Below, piece by piece: positions 38,015 through 47,467 of a stretch of DNA of 52,748 nt (the first letter of the stretch is position 1; every line of letters starts with the position of its first letter). The notes under the pieces are model-generated. The model had not been told where the DNA came from and did no database searches. It saw nothing but the letters and a program-made list of their open reading frames with translations. Position numbers and translations under genes: made by a program. The stretch is from Betaproteobacteria bacterium. Lineage in GTDB: Bacteria; Pseudomonadota; Gammaproteobacteria; Burkholderiales; SG8-39. The DNA is taken from assembly GCA_005881575.1 (NCBI GenBank), contig VBCA01000012.1, positions 1 to 52,748 on the forward strand. Direction: 5' to 3'.

Positions 38015-38710
38015 ATGCGTTTCAGGATCTTCCGGTACGACCCGGACAAGGACGAAAAGCCGGCGATGCGGGACTACGAGGTCGTGCTCGATCCGCACGA
38101 CCGCATGCTCCTTGATGCGCTGGTGCGCATCAAGGAGCAGGACGACAGCTTGAGCTTGCGCCGCTCCTGCCGCGAAGGCGTGTGCGGCTCGGACGCGATG
38201 AACATCAACGGCAAGAACGGGCTCGCATGCATCACCAAGCTCTCCGACTTGAAGGAGCCCGTCGAACTTCGGCCCCTGCCGGGGCTGCCGGTGATCCGCG
38301 ACCTGATCGTCGACATGACCCAGTTCTTCAAGCAATACCACTCGATCAAGCCCTACCTGATCAACGCAGACCCTCCGCCGGAAAAGGAGCGGCTGCAGTC
38401 CCCCGAGGAGCGCGACGAGCTCGACGGCCTCTATGAATGCATCCTGTGCGCGTGCTGCTCGACCTCCTGCCCGTCGTTCTGGTGGAATCCGGACAAGTTC
38501 GTGGGGCCGGCCGGCCTCTTGCAGGCGTACCGGTTCATCGCCGACAGCCGCGATCAGGCTACGGCTGAGCGGCTCGACGACCTCGAGGACCCTTATCGCC
38601 TGTTCCGCTGTCATACCATCATGAACTGCGTGGATGCCTGCCCGAAGAACCTCAACCCGACCCGGGCGATCGGCAAGATCAAGGAGCTGATGGTGAAGCG
38701 CTCGGTATGA
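38015..38710 (+). CDS. sdhB: Succinate dehydrogenase iron-sulfur subunit
   Basis: A 231-residue subunit with three iron-sulfur clusters. The 2Fe-2S ligands are Cys52, Cys57, Asp60 and Cys72 (CREGVCGSDAMNINGKNGLAC region); the Asp is normal, as in E. coli. The 4Fe-4S and 3Fe-4S ligands come from CILCACCSTSCPS (142-154) and CHTIMNCVDACP (199-210). It passes electrons from SdhA to the quinone site. A GGGGGAA site precedes the ATG, and the stop overlaps sdhE (ATGA). Confidence 0.96.
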   Translation: MRFRIFRYDPDKDEKPAMRDYEVVLDPHDRMLLDALVRIKEQDDSLSLRRSCREGVCGSDAMNINGKNGLACITKLSDLKEPVELRPLPGLPVIRDLIVDMTQFFKQYHSIKPYLINADPPPEKERLQSPEERDELDGLYECILCACCSTSCPSFWWNPDKFVGPAGLLQAYRFIADSRDQATAERLDDLEDPYRLFRCHTIMNCVDACPKNLNPTRAIGKIKELMVKRSV

Positions 38711-38952
38711 ACATGACGAATGCCGAGATGAACCGCTTGCGCTGGAGCTGCCGCCGCGGCCTGCTCGAGAACGAGCTGGTGCTCGAGCGGTTCCTGCATG
38801 CCCACGCGGCGCTGCTCGAGGGCGAGCGCCTCGCCGCTTTCAAGACCCTCCTCGGCTACGGCGACGACGAGCTCTGGGACCTTGTCAGCGGGCGCCGCGA
38901 ATGCGGCGATCCCGCGCTCGGCGAGGTGGTCCGATTGTTGCGGAATTGCTGA
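38707..38952 (+). CDS. sdhE: FAD assembly factor SdhE (succinate dehydrogenase assembly factor 2)
   Basis: An 81-residue helical protein of the SdhE/YgfY/SDH5 family, which promotes covalent attachment of FAD to SdhA. The family's RGxxE motif appears as RRGLLENE near residues 15-22. The conserved patterns ALLEGERLAAFKTLL and DDELWDLVSG follow. It overlaps sdhB by 4 bases, so the assembly factor is made together with its target. Confidence 0.92.
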   Translation: MNMTNAEMNRLRWSCRRGLLENELVLERFLHAHAALLEGERLAAFKTLLGYGDDELWDLVSGRRECGDPALGEVVRLLRNC

Positions 38953-38979
38953 AGGCGCGAATTCACCGGGGGAAACACC

Positions 38980-40275
38980 ATGGGTTCCACGAAAAAGGCC
39001 ACGCTTTCCTACGGGGAAGGCAAGTCGATCGAGTTTCCGATGTTGTCGGGCAGCGTCGGCCCCGACGTGGTCGATATCCGCGCGCTTTACGCGAAAACGG
39101 GGATATTCACCTACGACCCGGGGTTCCTGTCCACCGCGAGCTGCAGCTCGAAAATCACCTACATCGACGGCGACGCGGGCGTGCTGCTCTACCGCGGCTA
39201 TCCGATCGAGCAGCTTGCGGTGCATTGCGATTTTCTCGAGGTCTGTTACCTGCTGCTGAACGGCGAGCTGCCGGACAAGAAGCAGAAGGAAGGGTTCGTC
39301 AACATCGTCATCCATCACACCATGGTGCACGAACAGCTGGCGCGGCTCTATACGGGATTTCGCCGCGATTCGCACCCGATGGCCGTGATGGTCGGGGTCG
39401 TGGGCGCGCTGTCGGCCTTCTACCACGACTCGCTCGACATCGGTAACCCACAGCACCGCGAAATCTCGGCGTTCCGCCTGATCGCGAAACTGCCGACCAT
39501 CGTCGCGATGGCCTACAAGTACTCGGTCGGCCAGCCCTTCATCTATCCCCAGAACAACCTCTCGTACACCGAGAACTTCATGCGCATGATGTTCGCCGTG
39601 CCCGCCGAGGAATACAAGCCGAACCCGGTGCTGGTGAGGGCCCTGGACCGCATTTTCATCCTGCACGCCGACCACGAGCAGAACGCTTCCACTTCCACCG
39701 TGCGGCTGGCCGGCTCCTCCGGCGCGAACCCGTTCGCCTGCATCGCCGCGGGAATCGTGTCTCTGTGGGGCCCCGCCCACGGCGGCGCCAACGAGGCCTG
39801 CCTGCAGATGCTCGAGGAAATAGGCGACGTGTCCAAGGTCGGCGATTTCATCAAGCGCGCGAAGGACAAGAACTCCGGCGTGCGCCTCATGGGCTTCGGG
39901 CACCGCGTCTACAAGAACTACGATCCGCGCGCGAAGCTCATGCGCGAGACCTGCCACGAGGTGCTCGAGGAGCTCGGGCTGCACGACGACCGCCTCTTCA
40001 AGCTCGCCCTCGCGCTGGAGAAAATCGCGCTCGAGGACGGCTATTTCGTCGAGCGCAAGCTCTACCCGAACGTGGATTTCTATTCGGGAATCGTTCAGCG
40101 CGCCCTCGGCATCCCGGTATCGATGTTCACCTGCATCTTCTCGCTGGCGCGCACCGTGGGCTGGATCGCGCAATGGCAGGAGATGATCAGCGACCCGGAA
40201 TACAAGATCGGCCGGCCGCGCCAGCTCTACACCGGCGCCGCTCGGCGGGAGTTCGTGCCGATCGACAGGCGCTAA
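38980..40275 (+). CDS. gltA: Citrate synthase (type II)
   Basis: A 431-residue hexameric-type citrate synthase that condenses acetyl-CoA and oxaloacetate (EC 2.3.3.16). It has the N-terminal beta-rich domain absent from PrpC, then [25 protein letters not shown], the catalytic [10 protein letters not shown] and [14 protein letters not shown]. An ACCGGGGGAAACACC leader precedes the ATG. It lies 27 bases after sdhE, inside the same operon. Confidence 0.96.
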   Translation: MGSTKKATLSYGEGKSIEFPMLSGSVGPDVVDIRALYAKTGIFTYDPGFLSTASCSSKITYIDGDAGVLLYRGYPIEQLAVHCDFLEVCYLLLNGELPDKKQKEGFVNIVIHHTMVHEQLARLYTGFRRDSHPMAVMVGVVGALSAFYHDSLDIGNPQHREISAFRLIAKLPTIVAMAYKYSVGQPFIYPQNNLSYTENFMRMMFAVPAEEYKPNPVLVRALDRIFILHADHEQNASTSTVRLAGSSGANPFACIAAGIVSLWGPAHGGANEACLQMLEEIGDVSKVGDFIKRAKDKNSGVRLMGFGHRVYKNYDPRAKLMRETCHEVLEELGLHDDRLFKLALALEKIALEDGYFVERKLYPNVDFYSGIVQRALGIPVSMFTCIFSLARTVGWIAQWQEMISDPEYKIGRPRQLYTGAARREFVPIDRR

Positions 40276-40314
40276 AGCCCGCTCGAAACGGGACCCGCAA
40301 CGCGGAGGTCTGAC

Positions 40315-43173
40315 ATGAGCGCAATGAAGGAATTCCTCTCCAATTCGTATCTCTTCGGAGCCAACGCGCCCTTCATCGAGGAGCTGTACGAAGCCTATCT
40401 CGACGACCCGCAATCGGTGCGCGAGCAGTGGCGCGAGTATTTCGACAGGCTGCAAGGCGGAGGCGCGAGCGACGTCGCGCACGCGCCCATCGTGGAAGCG
40501 TTCGCCCAGCGCGCCAAGGCGGGCGCAACGCGCCCCGCGGCTCCCGTCGCCGGACTCGACCGCAAGCAGATGTCGGTGCTGCAGCTCATCGCCGAGTACC
40601 GCTTCCGCGGAGTTCTCGTCGCCGACATCGATCCTTTGAAGCGCCACGAGCCTCCGCGCATCCCCGAGCTCGACCCGGCCTACTACGACCTCAGCGACGC
40701 GGACATGGACGCGGTATACAACACCGGGACGCTCATCGGACCGGAGCAGGCGACGCTCCGCGAGATCATCAAGGCGCTGCGGGATACCTACTGCGGCACC
40801 CTGGGCGTGGAGTACATGTACCTTTCCAGCCGCGCCGAGAAGCGCTGGATCCAGGAGCGGCTCGAGCCGATCCGCTCCAAGCCGAGGTATTCGGCCGATA
40901 CCAAGCGTCAGATCCTCGAGCGCCTCACCGCGGCCGAGGGCCTGGAGCGATTCCTGCACACCCGCTACGTGGGGCAGAAGCGCTTCTCGCTCGAGGGCGG
41001 CGAGACGCTGATCCCGATGCTCGACGACCTGCTGCAGCGCGCCGGCGCCGCCGGTGTACAGGAGCTCGTCATTGGAATGGCGCACCGCGGTCGGCTCAAC
41101 GTCCTCGTGAACACCCTGGGCAAGCTGCCCAAGGACCTGTTCGCCGAGTTCGAGGGCAAGCACGACGAATCGATCCTCGCAGGCGACGTGAAGTACCACG
41201 TCGGGTTCTCGTCCGATATCAACACCCCCGGCGGCCCGATGCACCTGACGCTCGCGTTCAACCCTTCTCATCTCGAGATCGTGAACCCGGTCGTGGAGGG
41301 CTCGGTGCGGGCGCGCCAGCACCGCCGCAAGGACCGCGGCGGCGATCAGGTTCTGCCAGTGCTGATCCACGGTGACGCCGCAGTCGCCGGGCAGGGCGTC
41401 GTGATGGAGACCTTGAACCTCTCGAACACGCGCGGCTACGGCACCGGCGGCACGGTGCACATCGTGCTCAACAACCAGATCGGCTTCACGACCTCCGACC
41501 CGCGCGACAGCCGTTCTACGCTGTACTGTACCGACGTGATGAAGATGGTGGAGATGCCCATCTTCCACGTGAACGGCGACGATCCGGAAGCCTGCGTCAT
41601 GGGGATCGAGATCGCGCTCGACTACCGCAGCAAGTTCAAGAAGGACGTCGCGGTCGACCTGGTGTGCTTCCGCAAGCTCGGCCACAACGAGCAGGACGAG
41701 CCGATGGTGACGCAGCCGCTGATGTACAAGATCGTCAATGCGCATCCCGGCACCCGGAAGCTCTACGCGGACAGACTCCTCGCTCAAGGGCTGATCGGTC
41801 CGGAGGACGCCGACAAGATGGTCGCCGGCTACCGCCAGGCGCTCGACGGCGGCTACCACACGAACAAGACGATCCTCTCCAACTTCAAGCCACCCTTCGC
41901 GGTGGATTGGAGCAAGTACAACAAGAGCAAGTGGAACGAGAAGGACGACACCACGCTGCCTCTCGCCGATCTCAAGGCGCTCGCGGAGAAGCTCACCACC
42001 ATTCCGCCCAACTTCAAGCTGCATGCGCGCGTGGAGAAAATCATCGCGGATCGCCGCCTGATGGGTCAGGGCAAGCTGCCCGTCGACTGGGGCATGGCCG
42101 AGAACCTCGCTTACGCATCACTGCTCAAGGACGGCTTCGCGGTGCGCTTTTCGGGGCAGGACAGCGGGCGAGGGACGTTCTTCCACCGCCACGCGGTGCT
42201 GCACGACCAGAATCGCGAGAAATGGGACTCGGGCAGCTACGTCCCCTTGAACAACATCGCTCCCAACCAGGGCGACTTCGTCATCATCGACTCGGTGCTC
42301 TCGGAGGAAGCCGTGCTCGGCTTCGAATACGGCTACTCGACCTCCGAGCCGAACGAGCTGGTGGTTTGGGAAGCGCAGTTCGGCGACTTTGCGAATGGTG
42401 CCCAAGTGGTGATCGACCAGTTCATCGCCGCGGGCGAAGTCAAGTGGGGCCGCATCTGCGGCCTGGTGATGATGCTGCCCCACGGCTACGAGGGTCAGGG
42501 GCCGGAGCACTCGTCGGCCCGGATCGAGCGCTACCTGCAGCTGTGCGCCGACAACAACATACAGGTGTGCGTGCCGGCGACCCCGGTGCAGATGTTCTTC
42601 CTGCTGCGCCGGCAGATGATCCGGCCATACCGCAAGCCCCTCGTCATCTTCACGCCCAAGAGCCTGCTGCGCCACAAGGAATCGGTGTCGCCGATCGAGG
42701 AATTCGCCGAGAGCAAGTTCAAGCCGGTCAACGCCGACTGGGACCAGGGCATCCGGCCGCAGGACGTGAAGCGCGTGATCTTCTGCTCAGGCAAGGTGTT
42801 CTTCGACCTGATGGCGGCGCGGAAGGAGAAGGGCGTGAAGGACGTCGCGATCGCGCGCATCGCCCAGCTCTATCCTTTCCCTCAGGAGGACTTCCAGGAG
42901 CAGATCAATCTCTACAAGAGCGCGCCCGAGGTCGTGTGGTGCCAGGAGGAGCCCGCTAACCAGGGTGCGTGGTACTGGATCCAGCGCTATATTCTCAAGC
43001 ACATGCGCGAAGACCAGATCCTCGGCTACGCGATGCGGCCGTCCTCGGCCTCGCCCGCGGTCGGCTACCAGTCGCTTCACAACGAGCAGCAGAAGGAGCT
43101 GGTCGACGCCGCGTTCCGGCCTTTGACCGATAATCTGGTGCGCCCGGTCCAGGGAACCGGCAGGAAAGCCTAG
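40315..43173 (+). CDS. odhA: 2-oxoglutarate dehydrogenase E1 component
   Basis: A 952-residue thiamine-diphosphate enzyme (EC 1.2.4.2). The short N-terminal segment SNSYLFGANAPFIEELYEAYLDDP is characteristic of OdhA/SucA and contacts E2. Substrate and cofactor motifs include IGMAHRGRLNVL, GDAAVAGQGVV and the TPP-Mg region HVNGDDPEA. FSGQDSGRGTFFHRHAVL and LPHGYEGQGPEHSSARIERYLQ are in the C-terminal half. A strong GGAGGT site precedes the ATG, 39 bases after gltA. Confidence 0.96.
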   Translation: MSAMKEFLSNSYLFGANAPFIEELYEAYLDDPQSVREQWREYFDRLQGGGASDVAHAPIVEAFAQRAKAGATRPAAPVAGLDRKQMSVLQLIAEYRFRGVLVADIDPLKRHEPPRIPELDPAYYDLSDADMDAVYNTGTLIGPEQATLREIIKALRDTYCGTLGVEYMYLSSRAEKRWIQERLEPIRSKPRYSADTKRQILERLTAAEGLERFLHTRYVGQKRFSLEGGETLIPMLDDLLQRAGAAGVQELVIGMAHRGRLNVLVNTLGKLPKDLFAEFEGKHDESILAGDVKYHVGFSSDINTPGGPMHLTLAFNPSHLEIVNPVVEGSVRARQHRRKDRGGDQVLPVLIHGDAAVAGQGVVMETLNLSNTRGYGTGGTVHIVLNNQIGFTTSDPRDSRSTLYCTDVMKMVEMPIFHVNGDDPEACVMGIEIALDYRSKFKKDVAVDLVCFRKLGHNEQDEPMVTQPLMYKIVNAHPGTRKLYADRLLAQGLIGPEDADKMVAGYRQALDGGYHTNKTILSNFKPPFAVDWSKYNKSKWNEKDDTTLPLADLKALAEKLTTIPPNFKLHARVEKIIADRRLMGQGKLPVDWGMAENLAYASLLKDGFAVRFSGQDSGRGTFFHRHAVLHDQNREKWDSGSYVPLNNIAPNQGDFVIIDSVLSEEAVLGFEYGYSTSEPNELVVWEAQFGDFANGAQVVIDQFIAAGEVKWGRICGLVMMLPHGYEGQGPEHSSARIERYLQLCADNNIQVCVPATPVQMFFLLRRQMIRPYRKPLVIFTPKSLLRHKESVSPIEEFAESKFKPVNADWDQGIRPQDVKRVIFCSGKVFFDLMAARKEKGVKDVAIARIAQLYPFPQEDFQEQINLYKSAPEVVWCQEEPANQGAWYWIQRYILKHMREDQILGYAMRPSSASPAVGYQSLHNEQQKELVDAAFRPLTDNLVRPVQGTGRKA

Positions 43174-43176
43174 AGC

Positions 43177-44406
43177 ATGCTCATCGAGGTCAAGGTCCCG
43201 CAGCTCTCCGAGTCGGTTTCGGAGGCCACGCTGCTCGCCTGGCACAAGAAGGTCGGCGAGGCGGTGAAGCGCGACGAGAACCTGATCGACATCGAGACCG
43301 ACAAAGTGGTGCTCGAGCTTCCGGCTCCTGCGGACGGCGTGCTCTCGAAGATCGTCAAGGGCGACGGCGGCACGGTGAAGGCCGGCGAGGTCATCGCGAC
43401 CATCGACACCGACGGGAAGGCCTCAGTTGCGACTGCAGCCGCGCCGGCGAAAGCCGAACCCAAGCCGGCGCCTGCTCCTGCGGCAAAACTGGCGGCTGCG
43501 CCGGCCGCCATGCCCGCGGCCAGAAAGCTCGCCGAAGAGAAGGGCATCGACACCGGTTCGATTGCCGGAAGCGGCCGCGGCGGCCGCGTCACGAAAGCGG
43601 ACGTTCTCGGGACAACGAGCCCGCCTGCGTCAGAGGCGCCTGCTGCGGCGAAGCCATCCTTGCCCCAGCCGAGCGCTCCGGTGAGCGCCGAGCAGATTCT
43701 CGGGAACCGCCCCGAGCAGCGCGTGGCGATGAGCCGGCTGCGGGCGCGCATCGCCGAGCGCCTGGTGCAGTCGCAATCGACTGCCGCGATCCTCACCACG
43801 TTCAACGAAGTCAACATGCAGCCGGTGATGGAGCTGCGCAAGAAATACCAGGAGCGCTTCGAGAAGGAGCACGGCGTGCGCCTCGGCTTCATGTCGTTCT
43901 TCGTCAAGGCCTCGGTGCACGCGCTCAAGAAATATCCGATCGTCAACGCCTCGATCGACGGCAACGACATCGTCTACCACGGCTACTTCGACATCGGCAT
44001 CGCCGTGGGCAGCTCGCGCGGCCTCGTCGTGCCCATCTTGCGCGACGCGGACCAGATGAGCTTCGCGGACCTCGAGAAGAAAATCGCCGACTTCGGCAAG
44101 CGCGCGCAGGACGGCAAGCTCACGATCGATGAGCTCACCGGCGGAACGTTCTCGATCTCGAACGGCGGCGTGTTCGGCTCGATGCTCTCCACCCCCATCA
44201 TCAACCCGCCGCAATCGGCGATCCTCGGCGTGCACGCCACGCGCGAGCGGCCGGTGGCCGAGAACGGCCAGGTCGTGATCCGGCCGGTCAACTACCTCGC
44301 TCTCTCCTACGACCACCGTATCGTCGACGGCCGCGAAGCGGTGCTGTCGCTGGTGGCGATCAAGGAAGCGCTGGAGGATCCCGCGCGCCTCCTTCTCGAC
44401 CTATGA
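43177..44406 (+). CDS. odhB: 2-oxoglutarate dehydrogenase E2 component (dihydrolipoyl succinyltransferase)
   Basis: A 409-residue E2 (EC 2.3.1.61). The lipoyl domain (1-75) carries the lipoylated Lys43 in ETDKVVLE. An Ala/Pro-rich linker follows (about 82-118), then the E3-binding domain with [11 protein letters not shown] and [14 protein letters not shown] (about 110-147). The catalytic domain ends with His380 and Asp384 in [10 protein letters not shown]. It begins 3 bases after odhA. Lpd (E3) follows, but only after a 440-base interruption that holds a small foreign-looking gene. Confidence 0.96.
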   Translation: MLIEVKVPQLSESVSEATLLAWHKKVGEAVKRDENLIDIETDKVVLELPAPADGVLSKIVKGDGGTVKAGEVIATIDTDGKASVATAAAPAKAEPKPAPAPAAKLAAAPAAMPAARKLAEEKGIDTGSIAGSGRGGRVTKADVLGTTSPPASEAPAAAKPSLPQPSAPVSAEQILGNRPEQRVAMSRLRARIAERLVQSQSTAAILTTFNEVNMQPVMELRKKYQERFEKEHGVRLGFMSFFVKASVHALKKYPIVNASIDGNDIVYHGYFDIGIAVGSSRGLVVPILRDADQMSFADLEKKIADFGKRAQDGKLTIDELTGGTFSISNGGVFGSMLSTPIINPPQSAILGVHATRERPVAENGQVVIRPVNYLALSYDHRIVDGREAVLSLVAIKEALEDPARLLLDL

Positions 44407-44478
44407 GGAAGGGCGGGTGGCCCACCGCAGATTTCATTCGCTAGACGCCGTCATGTGCCCCCACAGCTAAGCGATGCA

Positions 44479-44500
44479 CTTCGAATGAGATCGTTCGAAG
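44479..44500. repeat. 7-bp hairpin between odhB and the small inserted gene
   Basis: CTTCGAA (44479-44485) and TTCGAAG (44494-44500) are exact inverted copies with an 8-base loop. No T-run follows. It could slow or partly end transcription after odhB, or be part of a decayed insertion boundary. The stretch 44407-44539 otherwise holds no gene that I can see. Confidence 0.35.
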
Positions 44501-44545
44501 GCGGAGACCAATCGCAGGAAGTACAAGGTCACATTCGATGTGCGC

Positions 44546-44824
44546 ATGAGCGCAAACGCCATGAAAGCTAAACGACCCGACCATGTAGCTCAAATGCGGG
44601 CCGAGTACGACTTCGACTACTCGAAGGCTGTCAGGGGGAAGTACTACAAACGACTTCTGAAAGAGGGCTCCAACGTCGTTGTCATGGAACGCGACGTCGC
44701 CAAAGCATTCCGCGCCTCCGCTTCCGTCAACAAGGCTTTGAGGTCGGTGCTCAAGAACAAGCGCCCCCGACGTCTAACAGCGCGTTCGCCACGGACGCGC
44801 TATAAAGCGCGGCGCGCCGGTTAA
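44546..44824 (+). CDS. Small antitoxin-like protein, probable integron gene-cassette product
   Basis: A protein of about 92 residues with the pattern M-R-A-E-Y-D-F-x-Y-S-K-A-V-R-G-K-Y-Y-K-R, then EGSNVVVMERDVAKAFRASASVNKALRSVL. Similar proteins are frequent in mobile DNA and look like orphan antitoxins; the first half recalls BrnA. No toxin gene is adjacent. The last 17 or so residues (about LTARSPRTRYKARRAG) are encoded by the attC-like site, and the stop lies inside it, as often seen for cassette genes. Starts at 44540 (GTG), 44546 or 44561 (ATG) are all possible. It interrupts the odhB-lpd gene pair. Confidence 0.6.
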   Translation: MSANAMKAKRPDHVAQMRAEYDFDYSKAVRGKYYKRLLKEGSNVVVMERDVAKAFRASASVNKALRSVLKNKRPRRLTARSPRTRYKARRAG

Positions 44825-44838
44825 CGCGAACGTTGAGC
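44772..44838 (+). mobile_element. Integron attC-like recombination site
   Basis: A 67-base imperfect palindrome with the attC layout. GTCTAAC (44772-44778) fits the R'' box consensus RYYYAAC. CGTTCGC (44783-44789) and GCGAACG (44826-44832) are exact inverted L''/L' boxes. GTTGAGC (44832-44838) fits the R' box GTTRRRY within AACGTTGAGC. The centre contains GCGC-TATAAA-GCGC and other self-complementary GC runs. R'' and R' pair imperfectly (two wobbles, one mismatch). No integrase gene or second site was found nearby. The left cassette boundary is not identified. Confidence 0.55.
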
Positions 44839-44846
44839 CACTCACA

Positions 44847-46259
44847 ATGGCGCAGTCATTCGACGTGGTCGTGATCGGAGGTGGCCCAGGCGGCTACGTG
44901 GCTGCGATACGCGCCGCGCAGCTCGGCCTGAAGACGGCCTGCATCGACGACTGGAAAACGCCCGACGGCAAGCCCGCCCTGGGCGGAACCTGCACCAACA
45001 TCGGCTGCATTCCCTCCAAGGCATTGCTGCAGTCCTCGGAGAACTTCGAGCAGGCGGGGCATGGCTTCGCCGATCACGGCGTGCGCGTGAAGGGCCTCGA
45101 GCTTGACCTCGCGCAGATGCAGAAGCGCAAGGACCAGGTCGTGAAGGCGAGCAACGACGGCGTCGCCTACCTCTTCAAGAAGAACAAGGTCGCCTTCTTC
45201 CACGGCCGCGGGAGCTTCGTCAAGGCCGGGCCCGAAGGCTGCGAGATCGCCGTGAGCGGAGAGACGCTCTCTGCGCGCAACGTGATCATCGCCACCGGCT
45301 CCAGTCCCCGCACGCTGTCGGGCGCGGCATTCGACGAGAAGCTGATCCTCAGCAACGACGGGGCGCTCGCCATTCCCGAGGTGCCGAAACGCTTGGGTGT
45401 TATCGGCGCCGGGGTGATTGGCCTGGAAATGGGCAGCGTGTGGCGCAGGCTCGGCTCGGAGCTGACGATCCTCGAGGCGCTGCCGGTTTTCCTGGGCGCC
45501 GCCGACGAACAGATCGCCAGGGAAGCGTGGAAGATCTTCACCAAGCAGGGCCTGAAGATCGAGCTCGGCGTGAAAATCACGGGTGTGAAGACGAGAAAGG
45601 ACGTGACGGTCGAATACACCGACGCGGAGGACAAGGCGCAGAGCGCGATTTTCGATCGGCTCATCGTCTCGATCGGACGCATCGCCAACACCGAAGGCTT
45701 GAACGCCGAAGCAGTCGGCCTGAAGCTCGAGCGCGGCTTCGTCGCCGTGGACGAGCAATGCCGCACGAGTGTCGCCGGCGTGTGGGCGATCGGCGACGTG
45801 GTGCGCGGCCCCATGCTCGCGCACAAGGCGGAGGAGGAAGGCGTTGCAGTGGCCGAGCGCATCGCCGGGCAGCATCCGCACGTGGATTTCAATACCATCC
45901 CCTGGGTGATCTACACCACGCCCGAGATCGCCTGGGTGGGCAAGACCGAGCAGCAGCTGAAGGCCGAGGGCGTGGCCTACCGCGCCGGCACCTTCCCGTT
46001 CATGGCCAACGCCAGGGCGCGGGCGCTCGGCGACACCGCCGGCCTCGTAAAATTCGTCGCCGACGCGAAGACCGACGCGATACTCGGCGTGCACATCATC
46101 GGGGCGTTCGCCTCCGAGCTGATCGCCGAAGCGGTGGTCGCCATGGAATTCCGTGCGAGCAGCGAGGACATCGGCATGATCTGCCACGCCCATCCCTCGC
46201 TTTCCGAGGCCATGAAGGACGCCGCGCTGGCGGTGGACAGGCGCGCGCTCAACATCTGA
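44847..46259 (+). CDS. lpdA: Dihydrolipoyl dehydrogenase (E3)
   Basis: A 470-residue flavoprotein that reoxidises dihydrolipoyl groups of OdhB (EC 1.8.1.4). FAD-binding VVVIGGGPGGYVAAIRAAQ (7-25), the redox pair Cys49 and Cys54 in GGTCTNIGCIPSKAL, the NAD-binding LGVIGAGVIGLEMGSV and the C-terminal catalytic HAHPSLSEA are all present. Only 8 bases separate the attC-like site from the ATG, and the ribosome-binding site is weak (TTGAG), so translation may differ from that in uninterrupted operons. It overlaps zapE by one base. Confidence 0.95.
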   Translation: MAQSFDVVVIGGGPGGYVAAIRAAQLGLKTACIDDWKTPDGKPALGGTCTNIGCIPSKALLQSSENFEQAGHGFADHGVRVKGLELDLAQMQKRKDQVVKASNDGVAYLFKKNKVAFFHGRGSFVKAGPEGCEIAVSGETLSARNVIIATGSSPRTLSGAAFDEKLILSNDGALAIPEVPKRLGVIGAGVIGLEMGSVWRRLGSELTILEALPVFLGAADEQIAREAWKIFTKQGLKIELGVKITGVKTRKDVTVEYTDAEDKAQSAIFDRLIVSIGRIANTEGLNAEAVGLKLERGFVAVDEQCRTSVAGVWAIGDVVRGPMLAHKAEEEGVAVAERIAGQHPHVDFNTIPWVIYTTPEIAWVGKTEQQLKAEGVAYRAGTFPFMANARARALGDTAGLVKFVADAKTDAILGVHIIGAFASELIAEAVVAMEFRASSEDIGMICHAHPSLSEAMKDAALAVDRRALNI

Positions 46260-47425
46260 TGAGCGACAGGCCGCCGGAGGCCGCCGAGAAATTGCAGGGC
46301 TCCGCGGAGACCCTGTCGGTCGTCGGTCTCTACCACGAGGCGCTCGAGCGCCGCGGGTTCAAAAGCGATTCCTCGCAGCTGCGGGCGGTCGAGCGACTGC
46401 AACAGCTCTACGAGGAGTGGACTGCCTACAAGGCGCGGCGCAGCACGGCGCTCAAGCGCCTCGTGGTGCACCCGCCGCTGCCGCGCGGCGTCTACCTGTG
46501 GGGCGGGGTGGGCCGGGGAAAGAGCTTCCTGATGGACAGCTTCTACCGGTGCCTGCCGCTGGTCAGGAAGCGGCGCGTGCATTTCCACCACTTCATGCGC
46601 GACGTGCACCGCGAGCTCGAGGAGCTGAAGGGCCGCGAAGATCCCCTGGTTGCGCTCGCCGAGCGCATCGCCAAGCGCTACCGCCTCATCTGTTTCGACG
46701 AGATGCACGTGAACGACATCGCCGACGCCATGATCGTGGGCCGGCTGCTCGGGCGGGTGATGGATCTCGGAGTCGTCTGCTGCATGACCTCGAACTACCG
46801 TCCGGACGATCTGTACAAGGACGGGCTCAAGCGCGAAAATTTCCTACCCACGATCGCGCTTCTCAAGGAGCGCCTCGACGTTCTACACGTCGACGGCGGC
46901 GTGGACTACCGCCAGCGCATGCTGGAAGGCGTCAAGGTCTACCATGCGCCTCTCGGTGAGGAGACCGACCGCGCACTCCTGGAGACCTTCAGGAAAATCG
47001 CCGAAGTCGAGGAGGAATTCCACGAGCTCGACGTGGAAGGCCGCGTGATTCGCTATCGCCATCGGGCGGGCGGGGTCGTCTGGTTCGACTTCAAAGTGAT
47101 CTGCGGCCGGGGCCGCTCGCAGCACGACTATCTCGATCTGTCCAAGCGCTTCCACACCGTGATCGTCTCCGAGGTGCCGCGAATGGGGCTCGTTTTGTCG
47201 GAGGAAGCGCGCCGCTTCACGCTGATGATCGACGTGTTCTACGACAACCGGGTCAAGCTCATCGTCTCGGCGGAAGCGGCCCCGGAAAAGCTGCTCAAGA
47301 TCGAGGAGGACCCAGGCGACCCGCAGCTTCGCGCCATGGTGTTCGAGTTCGACCGCACGGCGAGCCGTCTCCTCGAGATGCAGTCGCGCCAGTATCTCGC
47401 CGAGGGCCGGCGCCCCCCCGATTGA
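46259..47425 (+). CDS. zapE: Cell division protein ZapE (AFG1-like ATPase)
   Basis: A 388-residue AAA-type ATPase. Walker A is GGVGRGKS (82-89), Walker B is LICFDEMHV (about 144-152), and the sensor region is CCMTSNYRPDDLYKDGLKRENFLP. The family (ZapE, YhcM, LACE1/AFG1) acts at the Z-ring under low oxygen or high temperature in E. coli. The ATG overlaps the lpd TGA (TGATG-type, 46257-46261). Its position at the end of the odh-lpd genes is conserved in betaproteobacteria, so it is probably co-transcribed. Confidence 0.93.
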   Translation: MSDRPPEAAEKLQGSAETLSVVGLYHEALERRGFKSDSSQLRAVERLQQLYEEWTAYKARRSTALKRLVVHPPLPRGVYLWGGVGRGKSFLMDSFYRCLPLVRKRRVHFHHFMRDVHRELEELKGREDPLVALAERIAKRYRLICFDEMHVNDIADAMIVGRLLGRVMDLGVVCCMTSNYRPDDLYKDGLKRENFLPTIALLKERLDVLHVDGGVDYRQRMLEGVKVYHAPLGEETDRALLETFRKIAEVEEEFHELDVEGRVIRYRHRAGGVVWFDFKVICGRGRSQHDYLDLSKRFHTVIVSEVPRMGLVLSEEARRFTLMIDVFYDNRVKLIVSAEAAPEKLLKIEEDPGDPQLRAMVFEFDRTASRLLEMQSRQYLAEGRRPPD

Positions 47426-47456
47426 AAGGCGTGCCGGGAGCGCGCTGGCTCGCCGG

Positions 47457-47462
47457 TATAAT
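47457..47462 (+). promoter_or_regulatory. TATAAT box placed for leaderless transcription of the AcuI-like gene
   Basis: A perfect TATAAT ends 5 bases before the ATG at 47468, so transcription would start at or next to the start codon. There is no Shine-Dalgarno sequence between them. No -35 at normal spacing is evident (CCGGGA at 47434). Confidence 0.4.
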
Positions 47463-47467
47463 CGCTC

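Noticed and set aside
38189-38200. Asp in place of the third 2Fe-2S cysteine of SdhB
   Set aside because: Asp at this position is normal in SdhB, including that of E. coli.
38611-42024. A 1137-codon open frame on the minus strand across sdhB to odhA
   Set aside because: It is antisense to firmly identified TCA-cycle genes, has a low-complexity Arg/His/Val/Leu-rich composition and is a product of GC-rich codon bias.
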